A stretch of 27,313 bases of DNA, taken from positions 1 to 27,313 of the IMG/VR virus record IMGVR_UViG_3300028283_000501; one strand, 5' to 3'. Below, piece after piece: positions 1 to 7,483 of the stretch; within the stretch, counting starts at the first letter, position 1, and every line of letters begins with the position of its first letter. A program made the translations under genes and the position numbers. Below the pieces are notes generated by a model. That model did no database searches, was not told the DNA's origin, and saw only the letters and a list, made by a program, of their open reading frames with translations. This DNA comes from a virus.

Positions 1-546
1 TTAATCTAATTTTTCTAACAACTTATATAAGAATATTTTAACTTTTTCTATTGTTGTTAATTTTCTATGTTTAGATAGTGTTTGGTAATATAATTTACCT
101 ATATTTATTTTATAAACATATCCAGTTGGATCGTCCATTACTGTAAGAACAGATGTAAAATCAATACATTTACCTACCTGTCTTGATGCCATTAAAATAC
201 TATATCTATTTTCTGTGTATAGTTTAATAATATCTTTCTGGTAATCTCTGAGTTTCATTTGTCCAACAGTACCATCTTCCAACTTAATTTTACAATAGTG
301 TTCGGCGAAATAATATACTGATAATTTACATTTAATATATTCTTCCAACTCCTCGGGAGTCATAGCGAATTTAATACCTTTTCTACGTACTCCTTCCAGG
401 TTGTTAAACCATAGTTTTTCTGTTCTTTTTAATTGTAGAGCTAGTTTTTCTTTTTCTAAAATCTCACGAACCTTTATCGTTGTTATGATATTGGTTTCGC
501 CACGTTTAGCGTCAGCTCTAATTGTATCTTCTTTTTTCTTTGCCAT
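1..546 (-). CDS. Terminase large subunit (gp17-like), N-terminal piece ending in an intein N-half
   Basis: This gene encodes the N-terminal part of the DNA-packaging ATPase. After a charged N-terminus, residues 100-126 read RDYQKDII...SRQVGK. This matches the T4 gp17 ATPase region, where RDYQ and SRQLGKT (Walker A) occur. After the lysine of Walker A the protein continues with C127 IDFTSVLTV, an intein block A pattern (Cys1 followed by a T-x-L-T strand), and stops 55 residues into the intein. The continuation of the ATPase (Thr/Ser of Walker A, Walker B, nuclease domain) is therefore absent here and must be encoded further left, outside the window. The start is ATG in an AT-rich leader without a Shine-Dalgarno sequence. 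The terminase identity is a family match by eye; the split state is inferred from the stop codon. A truncated or decayed intein is the alternative. Confidence 0.75.
   Translation of the reverse strand: MAKKKEDTIRADAKRGETNIITTIKVREILEKEKLALQLKRTEKLWFNNLEGVRRKGIKFAMTPEELEEYIKCKLSVYYFAEHYCKIKLEDGTVGQMKLRDYQKDIIKLYTENRYSILMASRQVGKCIDFTSVLTVMDDPTGYVYKINIGKLYYQTLSKHRKLTTIEKVKIFLYKLLEKLD
4..168 (-). other. Intein N-terminal fragment inside terminase Walker A
   Basis: These are 55 codons from Cys127 of the terminase piece to its stop codon. The fragment has block A and following strands (VYKINIGKLYYQTL) but no block B (TxxH). A normal intein would not be complete for another 80 or more residues. The junction lies exactly between GK and the expected Thr/Ser of the P-loop. 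Known precedents are atypical split inteins with short N-halves in phage terminase genes, such as AceL-TerL. The C-half would have to be encoded outside the window. Confidence 0.65.
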
Positions 547-589
547 AATTCAAAATTTTTGTCTAAAAAACTAGTTTCCAGAATTTTTT

Positions 590-606
590 TTTAATATATA
601 TAAAAT
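590..606 (+). promoter_or_regulatory. Late-promoter-like motif TTTAATATATATAAAAT
   Basis: This lies in the 200-bp divergent gap between the terminase gene and the acidic protein gene. It resembles the TTTAATATATAAAA motif found just before several plus-strand genes but has one extra TA. Its core is nearly palindromic, so it could also act on the minus strand. It sits about 140 bp from the next plus-strand start, farther than the other copies. Confidence 0.35.
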
Positions 607-682
607 ACTTTATGACCAAATTTATTAGACAAACAACATCATTTCTATTATTTTTTAAAAATTATTAAACCTTATATTGAGA

Positions 683-697
683 TTAGTATATAAAATC
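683..697 (+). promoter_or_regulatory. Promoter-like motif TTAGTATATAAAATC
   Basis: This is a TATATAAAA core close upstream of the acidic protein gene at 746. A related string, TTAGTATAAAAAGTC, occurs on the minus strand upstream of the UvsX gene (around 12070). The two may be a second phage promoter class. The evidence is only sequence similarity and position. Confidence 0.35.
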
Positions 698-719
698 AAT
701 ATGAAGTGGAGGTATTGGT

Positions 720-743
720 ATGCCGCGAAAAAAGAATAATTAA
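720..743 (+). CDS. Possible 7-codon leader peptide (MPRKKNN)
   Basis: A tiny open frame starts with ATG seven bases after a GGAGG sequence (708-712) and stops two bases before the ATG of the acidic protein gene. The strong Shine-Dalgarno-like GGAGG stands out because the other genes in the window have AT-rich leaders without one. It could serve translational coupling, or be a remnant of a longer gene with a basic N-terminus. An overlapping 12-codon frame starts at 701. No function can be assigned. Confidence 0.2.
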   Translation: MPRKKNN

Positions 744-745
744 AC

Positions 746-1489
746 ATGACAGAAGATTTAGAACCAAAAGATGACGAACTAGAAAACCTAAATGAAGATG
801 AAATAAAAGACGAACTACTCGAAGCTGATCTTCTTATGCAAGAAGAACTTGACTACGAAGAATTTGAAGAAAAATTAGAAGCGTTAGTTGATGATGATGT
901 TGAAGATGTGGATGACGAAGATGAGAAAGAAAGTATTAATAATAGTATTAATTATGATGAGGCTGAAAGTGAATTAGATGTTTATTTTAAATACGGAACA
1001 AATAACCATAAACTTGATGGTAAACATAGTTTAAAGCGAGATACTATTTTAAATGGAAAATTGACGGAAGGAAATGATATTGACGATACTACCCAAATGC
1101 ACGAATTCGAACTACACGATACAGGTGATATTCCAATAGAAAGAGGTAGTATGTTTGAAGAGGAAAGTAAACACGCTGAAGATGTTCAAGTTAAAAGAAA
1201 ATTAGCTGAAGATGTTTATTATCTTTTGAAAAACAATACAGAATTAGATTTTAGATCCAATAGAAGAAAACCAAATAAAGCAACGTTTAATAATTATTAC
1301 AAAATGCTCTTAGCTAATATTGATAAACAATATACTAAGAGTGAAATATTCGTTGAACTGGCTTACTACTTCACAGATAATATATTCAATATGTACAAAT
1401 TATTGGATAAAAAATACGCCACAACAATTATCATGGAACTACGTGAAAAAGGGTTCTTAAATAATTTGAATTCTATCAATTTCATGTAA
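746..1489 (+). CDS. Acidic phage protein of unknown function
   Basis: This 247-residue protein has a strikingly acidic N-terminal third (residues 1-65 are mostly D, E, L and N), which is probably disordered or helical. A linker follows, then a C-terminal helical region (about residues 150-247) rich in K, Y and L, containing RSNRRKPNKATFNNYYKMLL and YTKSEIFVELAYYFTDNIFN. I do not recognise the family. The position between divergent terminase and nrdJ, the DNA-mimic-like acidic tail and the helical C-terminus would fit a small regulator, an RNA-polymerase-associated factor or a packaging accessory protein. None of these can be chosen from sequence alone. It is probably transcribed from the TATATAAAA motifs upstream and lies 63 bp before nrdJ in the same direction. 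Confidence 0.7.
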   Translation: MTEDLEPKDDELENLNEDEIKDELLEADLLMQEELDYEEFEEKLEALVDDDVEDVDDEDEKESINNSINYDEAESELDVYFKYGTNNHKLDGKHSLKRDTILNGKLTEGNDIDDTTQMHEFELHDTGDIPIERGSMFEEESKHAEDVQVKRKLAEDVYYLLKNNTELDFRSNRRKPNKATFNNYYKMLLANIDKQYTKSEIFVELAYYFTDNIFNMYKLLDKKYATTIIMELREKGFLNNLNSINFM

Positions 1490-1493
1490 ACTT

Positions 1494-1509
1494 CATGCTT
1501 GTTAGCATG
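1494..1509. repeat. Small hairpin between the acidic protein gene and nrdJ
   Basis: CATGCT-tgtt-AGCATG forms a perfect 6-bp stem with a 4-base loop, five bases after the stop codon of the upstream gene. It has no T-run, so it is not a classical terminator. It may be an mRNA-stabilising or processing element, or chance. Confidence 0.35.
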
Positions 1510-1552
1510 TATAATCAAAGCTTTCTAGCAATTAAAAAATTAATATTAGAAT

Positions 1553-4500
1553 ATGAAAGGTAATCAATTTACAGACGAACTAAGTCGCGAAATATACGAA
1601 CAAACATATAAATACGGCGATGAAACAATAGACACTACACAAGAAAGAATAGCCAGAGATATCGCTTCTAACGAAGTAGATACTGAAAAATGGACCAAAG
1701 AATTTCTTTCAGTATTAGAAGATTTTAAATTCGTTCCAGGTGGTAGAATTATATCTAACGCTGGAACACAAATCAGAGGAACGACCTACATCAATTGCCT
1801 CACTTCTGATGCTAAAGTTTTAACTAAATTTGGATATAAGAATATATCTAATGTTGAAATAGGAGATGAGGTTTTAACTCATCTTGGTAGATTTAGAAAA
1901 GTAATTAATACTATGGAAAGATTTTACGAAGGTAAAATAAATGTATATAATTCGTCTAATTTAACTTCTGATATAAAAGTCACACTAGAACATCCATTTT
2001 ATCAAGGAAAAAATGAATGGGTTATTTCAAATAAAAATGAAAAGTTGGTTCTTTTTAATTATAAAGAAGAATGGAAGTGGAAAAATGGTAAGGACACAAT
2101 AAACTTATACGATTATGTTAAGGACATAAAAAGAAAAGGCATATCTAAGAACTCTGTTATTAAAGACGATAAGAGCATATATACAACTACTGATTTCATA
2201 GGCGGGAACGGTAGCAGAGTAACAAAAAAAGGGGAACCTTTAAAAAATATTATACAAATAGATGAAGATTTCGCTTATTTCATCGGAAGATTTATTGGTG
2301 ACGGTTCAACTTTTTGTGTTAATAATTCATATGAAGTAGATGGATTTAATTTAGTCTTTAATAATAAAGAAAAAAAATCAGTCGAAAGAATTAAAAATAT
2401 TTTAGAAAAAAAGGTTGGCATTTCAATGAATGAAAATAAAGGGGATTTTGACGGATTTTATTTAAGAAAAAATTCTCCGCTTTTCTCATATTTTTTAATG
2501 AAAACATGTGGAAGATATTCCGATACTAAAATGGTACCAGATTATATATGGAAATCTGACAATAAGATAAAAATGTCATTTTTATTGGGATTATTTGATG
2601 CCGATGGAACAATAACAGATAGAGATATTAGAATAACGTTAAATAACGAAAATCTGATTTCAGATATACAAGCTATGTTATTGCAAGTTGGAATACCATC
2701 TACGAAAAATTCAGTTTACATTAAAGAATATCCAGATAAAGTTTATTATCAACTATCTTTAACTACATTATATTCTAAAGAATTCGTAAAATTATTAAGT
2801 AAAATTTATGATGATAATAGAATTTCTGAATTCTTATTGAAAAATATTTCAGATGATAGCAAAGGACAGTTTCAATATTCTGTAAAAGAGGAAGAAAATG
2901 ATGTAGACGGTAAAATTTTCGTAGTAAATAAGTTTAATAAAACAGAAGAAGATCTATCTGATTTTGTTTATAATATTTCAGTTGAAGAAGATGAAAGTTA
3001 TGTTATTAATAACGTTGTCGTTCATAACTGTTTTGTTGACGGATTCGTTGGTAAAGACCAAGATTCAATAGGTGGAATACTCGAGGCTCTAAAAAGACAA
3101 GCCTTTATCCTTAAATCAGAAGGAGGTTACGGATTTTGCGCAGACGTTATGCGTCCTAGAGGTGGTTATATCGAAGGTATAGCTAATGATACACCAGGAG
3201 CTGTTAAATGGCTTGATAACTGGAACACTCAATCAGACGTTATCACCGCAGGAAGTGGTAGAAAATCTGGTAACAAAAAGGCTAAACAGAAAATTCGTAA
3301 AGGCGCTCAAATGGTCACCATGTCTTGCTGGCATCCTGATATTGAAGAATTTATTACCGCTAAACAAACATCGGGTAGATTAGATAAATTCAATATGAGT
3401 TTACTTATTACTGACGATTTTATGGACGCTGTTATGAACAACAAAAAATGGGATCTAATTTTCCCAGATTTCGATAAAGTAAAACAATACTACAACAATA
3501 ACTGGGACGGTAATATAGGTAAATGGATTCTGGATGGAAATCCAGTTAAAGTCTACAAGACATTCAAAGACGCTAACGAACTATGGGATCTTATTATGAA
3601 ATCTACATATAATAGAAACGAACCCGGTGTTCTTTTTGTTGATACAATGAATAGATTAAATAACCTAGCATATTGTGAATATATCAGTGCCACCAACCCG
3701 TGTCTCGCTGGGAGTTCCATGATAGAAACTCAGCTTATCTCATTAACAATAAAGCAATTGTGGGAAGAATGGAACAGAGGAGTTAAACCATCAATTTTGG
3801 TTCATGATTTTACAAAAAAAACGGATACTTATGTGGTTCCTTCCGATGTTATTTTAACTAAACATAAAGCTTCAACAATAAAAATAGTGTTAGACAGAAC
3901 ACCAACTGGTTTAAAACATTCACATGAAATAATATGCACCCCAGAACATAAAATTTTTGTTACCTCAGAAATCGATTTTAAAGAAATAGGATATATAGAA
4001 GCAAAAGATATAAAAATAGGTTATGAATTAAAAACCCCGTATGGAACATCACCTGAAGTTATTAGTATTGTGGAAAATTATTCCGATGAGGATGTATATG
4101 ATATTGTTGTATCGGGACATAATAATTTTTATGCTAATGGTTATCTAGTTCATAATTGCGGAGAACAGATTCTGCCTATTGGTGGCGTTTGTCTTTTAGG
4201 AAATCTAAATTTAACTCAATTTATTAAAGAAGATTTAACTGGTTGGGATTACGAAAAATTAAGTAAAGTTATTCCTGTAGCTGTTAGGTTTATGGATAAC
4301 GTTAATGATTTAACTTACGTTCCTCTTGAAGATCAGAAAGATAACTTGATGAATAAGAGAAGAATTGGTCTGGGTATTCTTGGTTACGGTAGTGCTCTTC
4401 TTATAATGAAGAAAAGATATGGTAGTCCCGAGGCTATTCAACAAACAGAAGAACTTATGAGTTTTATTGCTAACACAGCTTACCAATCATCTGCACTTTT

Positions 4501-4999
4501 AGCTAAAGAAAAAGGTCCATTCTTACTTTACGATGAAGAAAAATATTTAAAGAGCGAATACCTGAAAAACCTTTCACAAGAAACTAGAGATTTAATTAAG
4601 AAATATGGAATTAGAAACTCACATTTACTTAGTATTCAACCAACTGGAAATTGTGTAAGGAAGAATACAATAATTAAAACAGATAGAGGCGAAATATCTA
4701 TTGATGATATATTTAAATTGAATAAAATTGATATTAATAAATCAATTAAGAATAAATGGTATATTCCAATATTAGATATAAAAGCCAAAACTATTAATGG
4801 ATATGGAAGAATAACAGGATTGTATATCAATGATAAAAAAAATATTTTATCAATAAAAACAAAAAACAACAATCTAATTGAAGGCACATTAGAGCATAAA
4901 GTTTTGGTTAAAATAAACGATAAAGAAGCTATTTGGAAAAAATTAGATGATTTAAAAGTTGGTGACAAAATACTAAAAGAGAAAATACGACCTGTTTAA
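1553..4999 (+). CDS. nrdJ: Class II ribonucleotide reductase, N-terminal precursor with two full inteins and a third intein's N-half
   Basis: This encodes the N-terminal 1148-residue precursor of a probably cobalamin-dependent ribonucleotide reductase, which makes deoxyribonucleotides for phage replication. Extein segments are residues 1-81 (FVPGGRIISNAG), 493-716 (CFVDG, GGYGF, ending SATNP) and 869-1033 (CGEQILPIGG to SIQPTGN). Joined, they give the usual reductase motifs FVPGGR, NCFV and NPCGEQ, ending at PTGN just before the C-terminal part encoded at 6341-7477. The whole spliced protein would be 849 residues. Inteins occupy residues 82-492, 717-868 and 1034-1148. The class II call rests on NrdJ-like motifs, the Cys-rich C-terminus of the partner piece and the absence of a nearby nrdB; a class I enzyme is less likely. 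The gene starts at ATG 1553 without a Shine-Dalgarno sequence, 63 bp after the acidic protein gene. Confidence 0.85.
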   Translation: MKGNQFTDELSREIYEQTYKYGDETIDTTQERIARDIASNEVDTEKWTKEFLSVLEDFKFVPGGRIISNAGTQIRGTTYINCLTSDAKVLTKFGYKNISNVEIGDEVLTHLGRFRKVINTMERFYEGKINVYNSSNLTSDIKVTLEHPFYQGKNEWVISNKNEKLVLFNYKEEWKWKNGKDTINLYDYVKDIKRKGISKNSVIKDDKSIYTTTDFIGGNGSRVTKKGEPLKNIIQIDEDFAYFIGRFIGDGSTFCVNNSYEVDGFNLVFNNKEKKSVERIKNILEKKVGISMNENKGDFDGFYLRKNSPLFSYFLMKTCGRYSDTKMVPDYIWKSDNKIKMSFLLGLFDADGTITDRDIRITLNNENLISDIQAMLLQVGIPSTKNSVYIKEYPDKVYYQLSLTTLYSKEFVKLLSKIYDDNRISEFLLKNISDDSKGQFQYSVKEEENDVDGKIFVVNKFNKTEEDLSDFVYNISVEEDESYVINNVVVHNCFVDGFVGKDQDSIGGILEALKRQAFILKSEGGYGFCADVMRPRGGYIEGIANDTPGAVKWLDNWNTQSDVITAGSGRKSGNKKAKQKIRKGAQMVTMSCWHPDIEEFITAKQTSGRLDKFNMSLLITDDFMDAVMNNKKWDLIFPDFDKVKQYYNNNWDGNIGKWILDGNPVKVYKTFKDANELWDLIMKSTYNRNEPGVLFVDTMNRLNNLAYCEYISATNPCLAGSSMIETQLISLTIKQLWEEWNRGVKPSILVHDFTKKTDTYVVPSDVILTKHKASTIKIVLDRTPTGLKHSHEIICTPEHKIFVTSEIDFKEIGYIEAKDIKIGYELKTPYGTSPEVISIVENYSDEDVYDIVVSGHNNFYANGYLVHNCGEQILPIGGVCLLGNLNLTQFIKEDLTGWDYEKLSKVIPVAVRFMDNVNDLTYVPLEDQKDNLMNKRRIGLGILGYGSALLIMKKRYGSPEAIQQTEELMSFIANTAYQSSALLAKEKGPFLLYDEEKYLKSEYLKNLSQETRDLIKKYGIRNSHLLSIQPTGNCVRKNTIIKTDRGEISIDDIFKLNKIDINKSIKNKWYIPILDIKAKTINGYGRITGLYINDKKNILSIKTKNNNLIEGTLEHKVLVKINDKEAIWKKLDDLKVGDKILKEKIRPV
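1796..3028 (+). other. NrdJ intein 1, with LAGLIDADG endonuclease domain
   Basis: This 411-residue in-frame intein is inserted between YIN and CFVDG. It starts with Cys82 (CLTSDAKVLTKFG, block A), has block B TLEHPF, and ends ...YVINNVVVHN before the extein Cys, as required for splicing. Two LAGLIDADG-type motifs are visible: FAYFIGRFIGDGS (residues 240-252) and FLLGLFDADGT (residues 343-353), each with the acidic Asp that binds metal. Splicing residues (Cys1, TxxH, terminal His-Asn, +1 Cys) and both endonuclease motifs are present, so it looks functional both for splicing and for homing. Confidence 0.9.
3701..4156 (+). other. NrdJ intein 2, mini-intein without endonuclease
   Basis: This 152-residue intein is inserted directly before the conserved NP-CGEQ cysteine of the reductase. 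It begins CLAGSSMIETQLISL, has block B CTPEHKIFV and ends VYDIVVSGHNNFYANGYLVHN, followed by the extein Cys. There is no room for an endonuclease domain. The start CLAGSS and the end HNNFYANGYLVHN resemble the known split NrdJ-1 intein (CLVGSS..., HNFFANDILVHN), but here the two halves are continuous. Confidence 0.9.
4652..4996 (+). other. NrdJ intein 3, N-terminal half of a split intein
   Basis: These 115 codons run from Cys1034 (CVRKNTIIKTDRG, block A) after the extein PTGN, through block B IEGTLEHKVLV, to DDLKVGDKIL and a stop codon. The size and content match a canonical split-intein N-half. The matching C-half begins 1.2 kb downstream at 6194. A TTTAATATATAAAA promoter motif follows directly after the stop codon. 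Confidence 0.85.
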
Positions 5000-5000
5000 T

Positions 5001-5016
5001 TTTAATATATAAAATA
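5001..5016 (+). promoter_or_regulatory. Late-promoter-like motif before the homing endonuclease gene
   Basis: TTTAATATATAAAATA lies in the 34-bp gap between the stop codon of the NrdJ N-part and the ATG of the endonuclease. The endonuclease, and the downstream NrdJ C-part, could therefore be transcribed on their own. The same motif occurs before the genes at 12623, 16192 and 22758. Confidence 0.55.
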
Positions 5017-5033
5017 AAAAATAAGTTGGTTGT

Positions 5034-6197
5034 ATGAGTAAATTAAATTTGAGTTGGTATATAAAAAAGTATGGGGAAGAAGAAGGGAAAAAAAGATTTG
5101 ATAATAGAAAAAACACAGTAAATACATTAGAGTGGTACGTTAATAATTTTGGAGAAGAAGAAGGGAAGAGGAGATATGATGATAAAAATAAAAATATTGG
5201 GAAATCTTCGGTTGGAAAAAACAGTTTAGAAGGATTTATTAAGAGATATGGAGAGATAGATGGTAAAATAAAATATGAAGAATTTGTTAATAAATCTAAA
5301 CACACAAAAGAGAAATATATAAAAGAATTTGGAGAAAATATAGGAAAAGATAAATGGGAAAATTATGTAGATAAAAAGAAATCAACATCAAAAAGATCAA
5401 TTGATTATTGGTTAAACGTCTTCGATGGCGATTACGATCTAGCTCTTAGGAATCAAAAATCTTATCAATCAAGAGGCGAAGATTTTTATGTGAATTTGTA
5501 TGGTGAAGACAAAGGGAAACAGAAATGGGATGATAGAAAATCCGATCAAAGTGATAAGATATCTAAGTTAATGTTAGATAAAGATAATAGAGATAAACAT
5601 ATATTATCGAGAGATAATTTTATTATTAAATATGGTGAAGATGTTGGAAATAAAAAATGGGAGGAACATTTAAAAAATAGAAAAAATTTTAGAACCACTT
5701 ATAATGATTTTATACTTAAATATGGGGAAGATGAAGGAAAACAAAAATGGAAAGAGCATATATTTAAAATAATTAAAATAGATCCGACATATTCAAAAGT
5801 TTCTCAATTATTATTCGATGATATATATAATTTATTAGATGATAATATGAAAAATAATATTTATTACGGTTCCTTAAATAAAGAATATTTTATATATAAT
5901 AAAGATAGTAAAAAAATATTCTATTATGATTATGTGATGAATGATATAAAATTGATAATTGAATTTAATGGCGATTATTGGCACGCTAATCCTACTATTT
6001 ATGTAGATGATTTTTATCATACAATAAGAAAAATGACAGCGAAAGACATATGGGAGGCTCAGAAATATAAAAACAAATTGGCTGAAAATAAAGGTTATCA
6101 AGTTATAGAAATATGGGAAAGTGATTATAGGAAAGATAAAAATTCTGTTAAAAATCTTTGCTTAGATATAATTAAAAATAAATATAAAAAAACATGA
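5034..6197 (+). CDS. Vsr-like homing endonuclease lying between split-intein halves
   Basis: This 387-residue protein probably cuts intein-less nrdJ alleles to spread the interruption. The N-terminal two thirds hold seven copies of a module with core [FY]xxxYGExxGKxKW, for example WYIKKYGEEEGKKRF, FIIKYGEDVGNKKW and FILKYGEDEGKQKW, presumably DNA-binding. The C-terminal about 130 residues contain FYYDYVMNDIKLIIEFNGDYWHANP followed by a KNKLAENKGYQVIEIWESDYRKD tail. This is the pattern of the Vsr-like (EDxHD) nuclease family known from fractured phage genes and I-Bth0305I. The stop codon overlaps the ATG of the NrdJ C-part (ATGA), so translation is probably coupled. It is more AT-rich than the neighbouring reductase exteins. 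The nuclease class is a family judgement by eye; activity is inferred. Confidence 0.75.
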   Translation: MSKLNLSWYIKKYGEEEGKKRFDNRKNTVNTLEWYVNNFGEEEGKRRYDDKNKNIGKSSVGKNSLEGFIKRYGEIDGKIKYEEFVNKSKHTKEKYIKEFGENIGKDKWENYVDKKKSTSKRSIDYWLNVFDGDYDLALRNQKSYQSRGEDFYVNLYGEDKGKQKWDDRKSDQSDKISKLMLDKDNRDKHILSRDNFIIKYGEDVGNKKWEEHLKNRKNFRTTYNDFILKYGEDEGKQKWKEHIFKIIKIDPTYSKVSQLLFDDIYNLLDDNMKNNIYYGSLNKEYFIYNKDSKKIFYYDYVMNDIKLIIEFNGDYWHANPTIYVDDFYHTIRKMTAKDIWEAQKYKNKLAENKGYQVIEIWESDYRKDKNSVKNLCLDIIKNKYKKT

Positions 6198-6340
6198 AAG
6201 AAGATATAATTGATATAGAAAAATTGGAATTAGAAGAAGAAATAATATCGTCCATAAATTTAATAAATGATTATACTGTCGATATAGAAGTTGAAAACGA
6301 TCATCATTATATATTAAAAAATGGTATAATATCTCATAAT
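6194..6340 (+). other. NrdJ intein 3, C-terminal half of the split intein
   Basis: Its 49 residues end in block F/G YTVDIEVENDHHYILKNGIISHN with the extein Ser as +1 residue. Together with the N-half at 4652-4996 it contains every splicing block: Cys1, TxxH, the penultimate His and the terminal Asn. The acidic, helical first 25 residues may help the two halves associate. Confidence 0.85.
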
Positions 6341-7480
6341 TCGAGCATATTAGCGAATGTCGCTTCAGGTGGACTTGAACCAGTATTTTTATTTGAATAC
6401 GTGAGAACTGTTATTCAACCATATGCACCTGAAGGTCTTGAATTACCACAGAGTGTAGATTGGGTTGGATTATCATTTGGAATGTCAGGTAAAGATGGTA
6501 AACCAAACCAAGAATGGAAATGGGTTAAAGAAGGTGATGAGAACATGTTAAAAACAGAATTTAACGGTATTATCTTTAAATATGATAGAGGTCGTGGTAT
6601 TCTTAAAGAATCTGTTGTTAAAGATTACGGTGTTAGATTCTTAGAGTCTAGAGGTGAGTGGGATCCTAACGCAAATTGGGCAGCCAATATTAATAACTTA
6701 AAAATAGAAGAACATATTAATTCAATGAAAGTAATTTCGAAGTATATTGATTCTTCTATGTCTAAGACTATCAATCTTCCAAGTGATTATAAATTTGAAG
6801 ATTTCAAACACGTTTATATTGATCTTTATAAGAGTGGAACTATCAAAGGTGGAACTACTTATAGGGCGGGAACAATGGCTACTGTTATTAAGAAAAAAGA
6901 TGAAGAAGAAGTTCAACAAGCAACACAAGAAAATAATGTACCAAAACGTCCAAAAGTTTTAGAATGTGACGTAGTAAGATTTACCAATAAAGGCGAAAAA
7001 TGGATTGGTTTTATTGGGTTGAAAAATGCTTCACCTTACGAAATATTCACTGGTCTTGCTGAATCTTTTGTTGTACCTGGTTGGGTAGAAAAAGGATTTA
7101 TAAGAAAAGAGAAAGTAAAGAATAAAGAAGGTGTTCTAGTGTCAAGGTACGATTTTGTATATAAAGATAAAGAAGATTACGAAGTTATAATGACTGGATT
7201 AAATAGAGCTTTCCAACGTGAATATTGGAACATCGGTAAAATGACCAGTGCTCTTTTAAGACACCATATTCATCTTCCATCAGTAATTGAGATTGTAGAA
7301 TCTTTAAATCTTGACGGAGACGTAATGGGAACATGGAAGAAAGGTATGACCAGAATGTTAAAGAAGTATGTAAAACCAGAAGACGGTGGAGATACTTGTC
7401 CAGTTTGTGGATCTAGTAATCTGGTATATAAGGAAAATTGTATATCTTGTTTAGATTGTTCTTGGAGTAAATGTGAATAA
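6194..7480 (+). CDS. nrdJ: Class II ribonucleotide reductase, C-terminal part preceded by a split-intein C-half
   Basis: This 428-residue precursor has a 49-residue intein C-half (6194-6340) followed by 379 residues of reductase. The first extein residues are SSILANVASGGLEPVFLFEYVRT, the continuation of the PTG(N/T)SS..A..SGG.EP.F motif that closes the nucleotide-phosphate site. Near the end, TCPVCGSSNLVYKENCISCLDC gives two paired cysteine sets. These are typical of NrdJ C-termini, where a mobile tail re-reduces the active site. Trans-splicing with the upstream precursor would give the complete enzyme. It is followed after 3 bp by a strong bidirectional terminator. The start ATG overlaps the endonuclease stop codon. 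Confidence 0.85.
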   Translation: MKEDIIDIEKLELEEEIISSINLINDYTVDIEVENDHHYILKNGIISHNSSILANVASGGLEPVFLFEYVRTVIQPYAPEGLELPQSVDWVGLSFGMSGKDGKPNQEWKWVKEGDENMLKTEFNGIIFKYDRGRGILKESVVKDYGVRFLESRGEWDPNANWAANINNLKIEEHINSMKVISKYIDSSMSKTINLPSDYKFEDFKHVYIDLYKSGTIKGGTTYRAGTMATVIKKKDEEEVQQATQENNVPKRPKVLECDVVRFTNKGEKWIGFIGLKNASPYEIFTGLAESFVVPGWVEKGFIRKEKVKNKEGVLVSRYDFVYKDKEDYEVIMTGLNRAFQREYWNIGKMTSALLRHHIHLPSVIEIVESLNLDGDVMGTWKKGMTRMLKKYVKPEDGGDTCPVCGSSNLVYKENCISCLDCSWSKCE

Positions 7481-7483
7481 ACA

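Noticed and set aside
3186-3383. Open frame of 65 codons inside nrdJ, plus strand
   Set aside because: It lies in another frame entirely within a clearly coding reductase segment and has no family features.
4636-5305. Two minus-strand open frames rich in F, L, S and I across intein 3 and the endonuclease start
   Set aside because: They are antisense shadows of AT-rich lysine/glutamate-rich coding sequence, without a promoter or recognisable product.
5874-6101. Minus-strand hydrophobic frame inside the endonuclease
   Set aside because: It is an apparent membrane protein only because it is antisense to K/D/N-rich codons in the nuclease domain.
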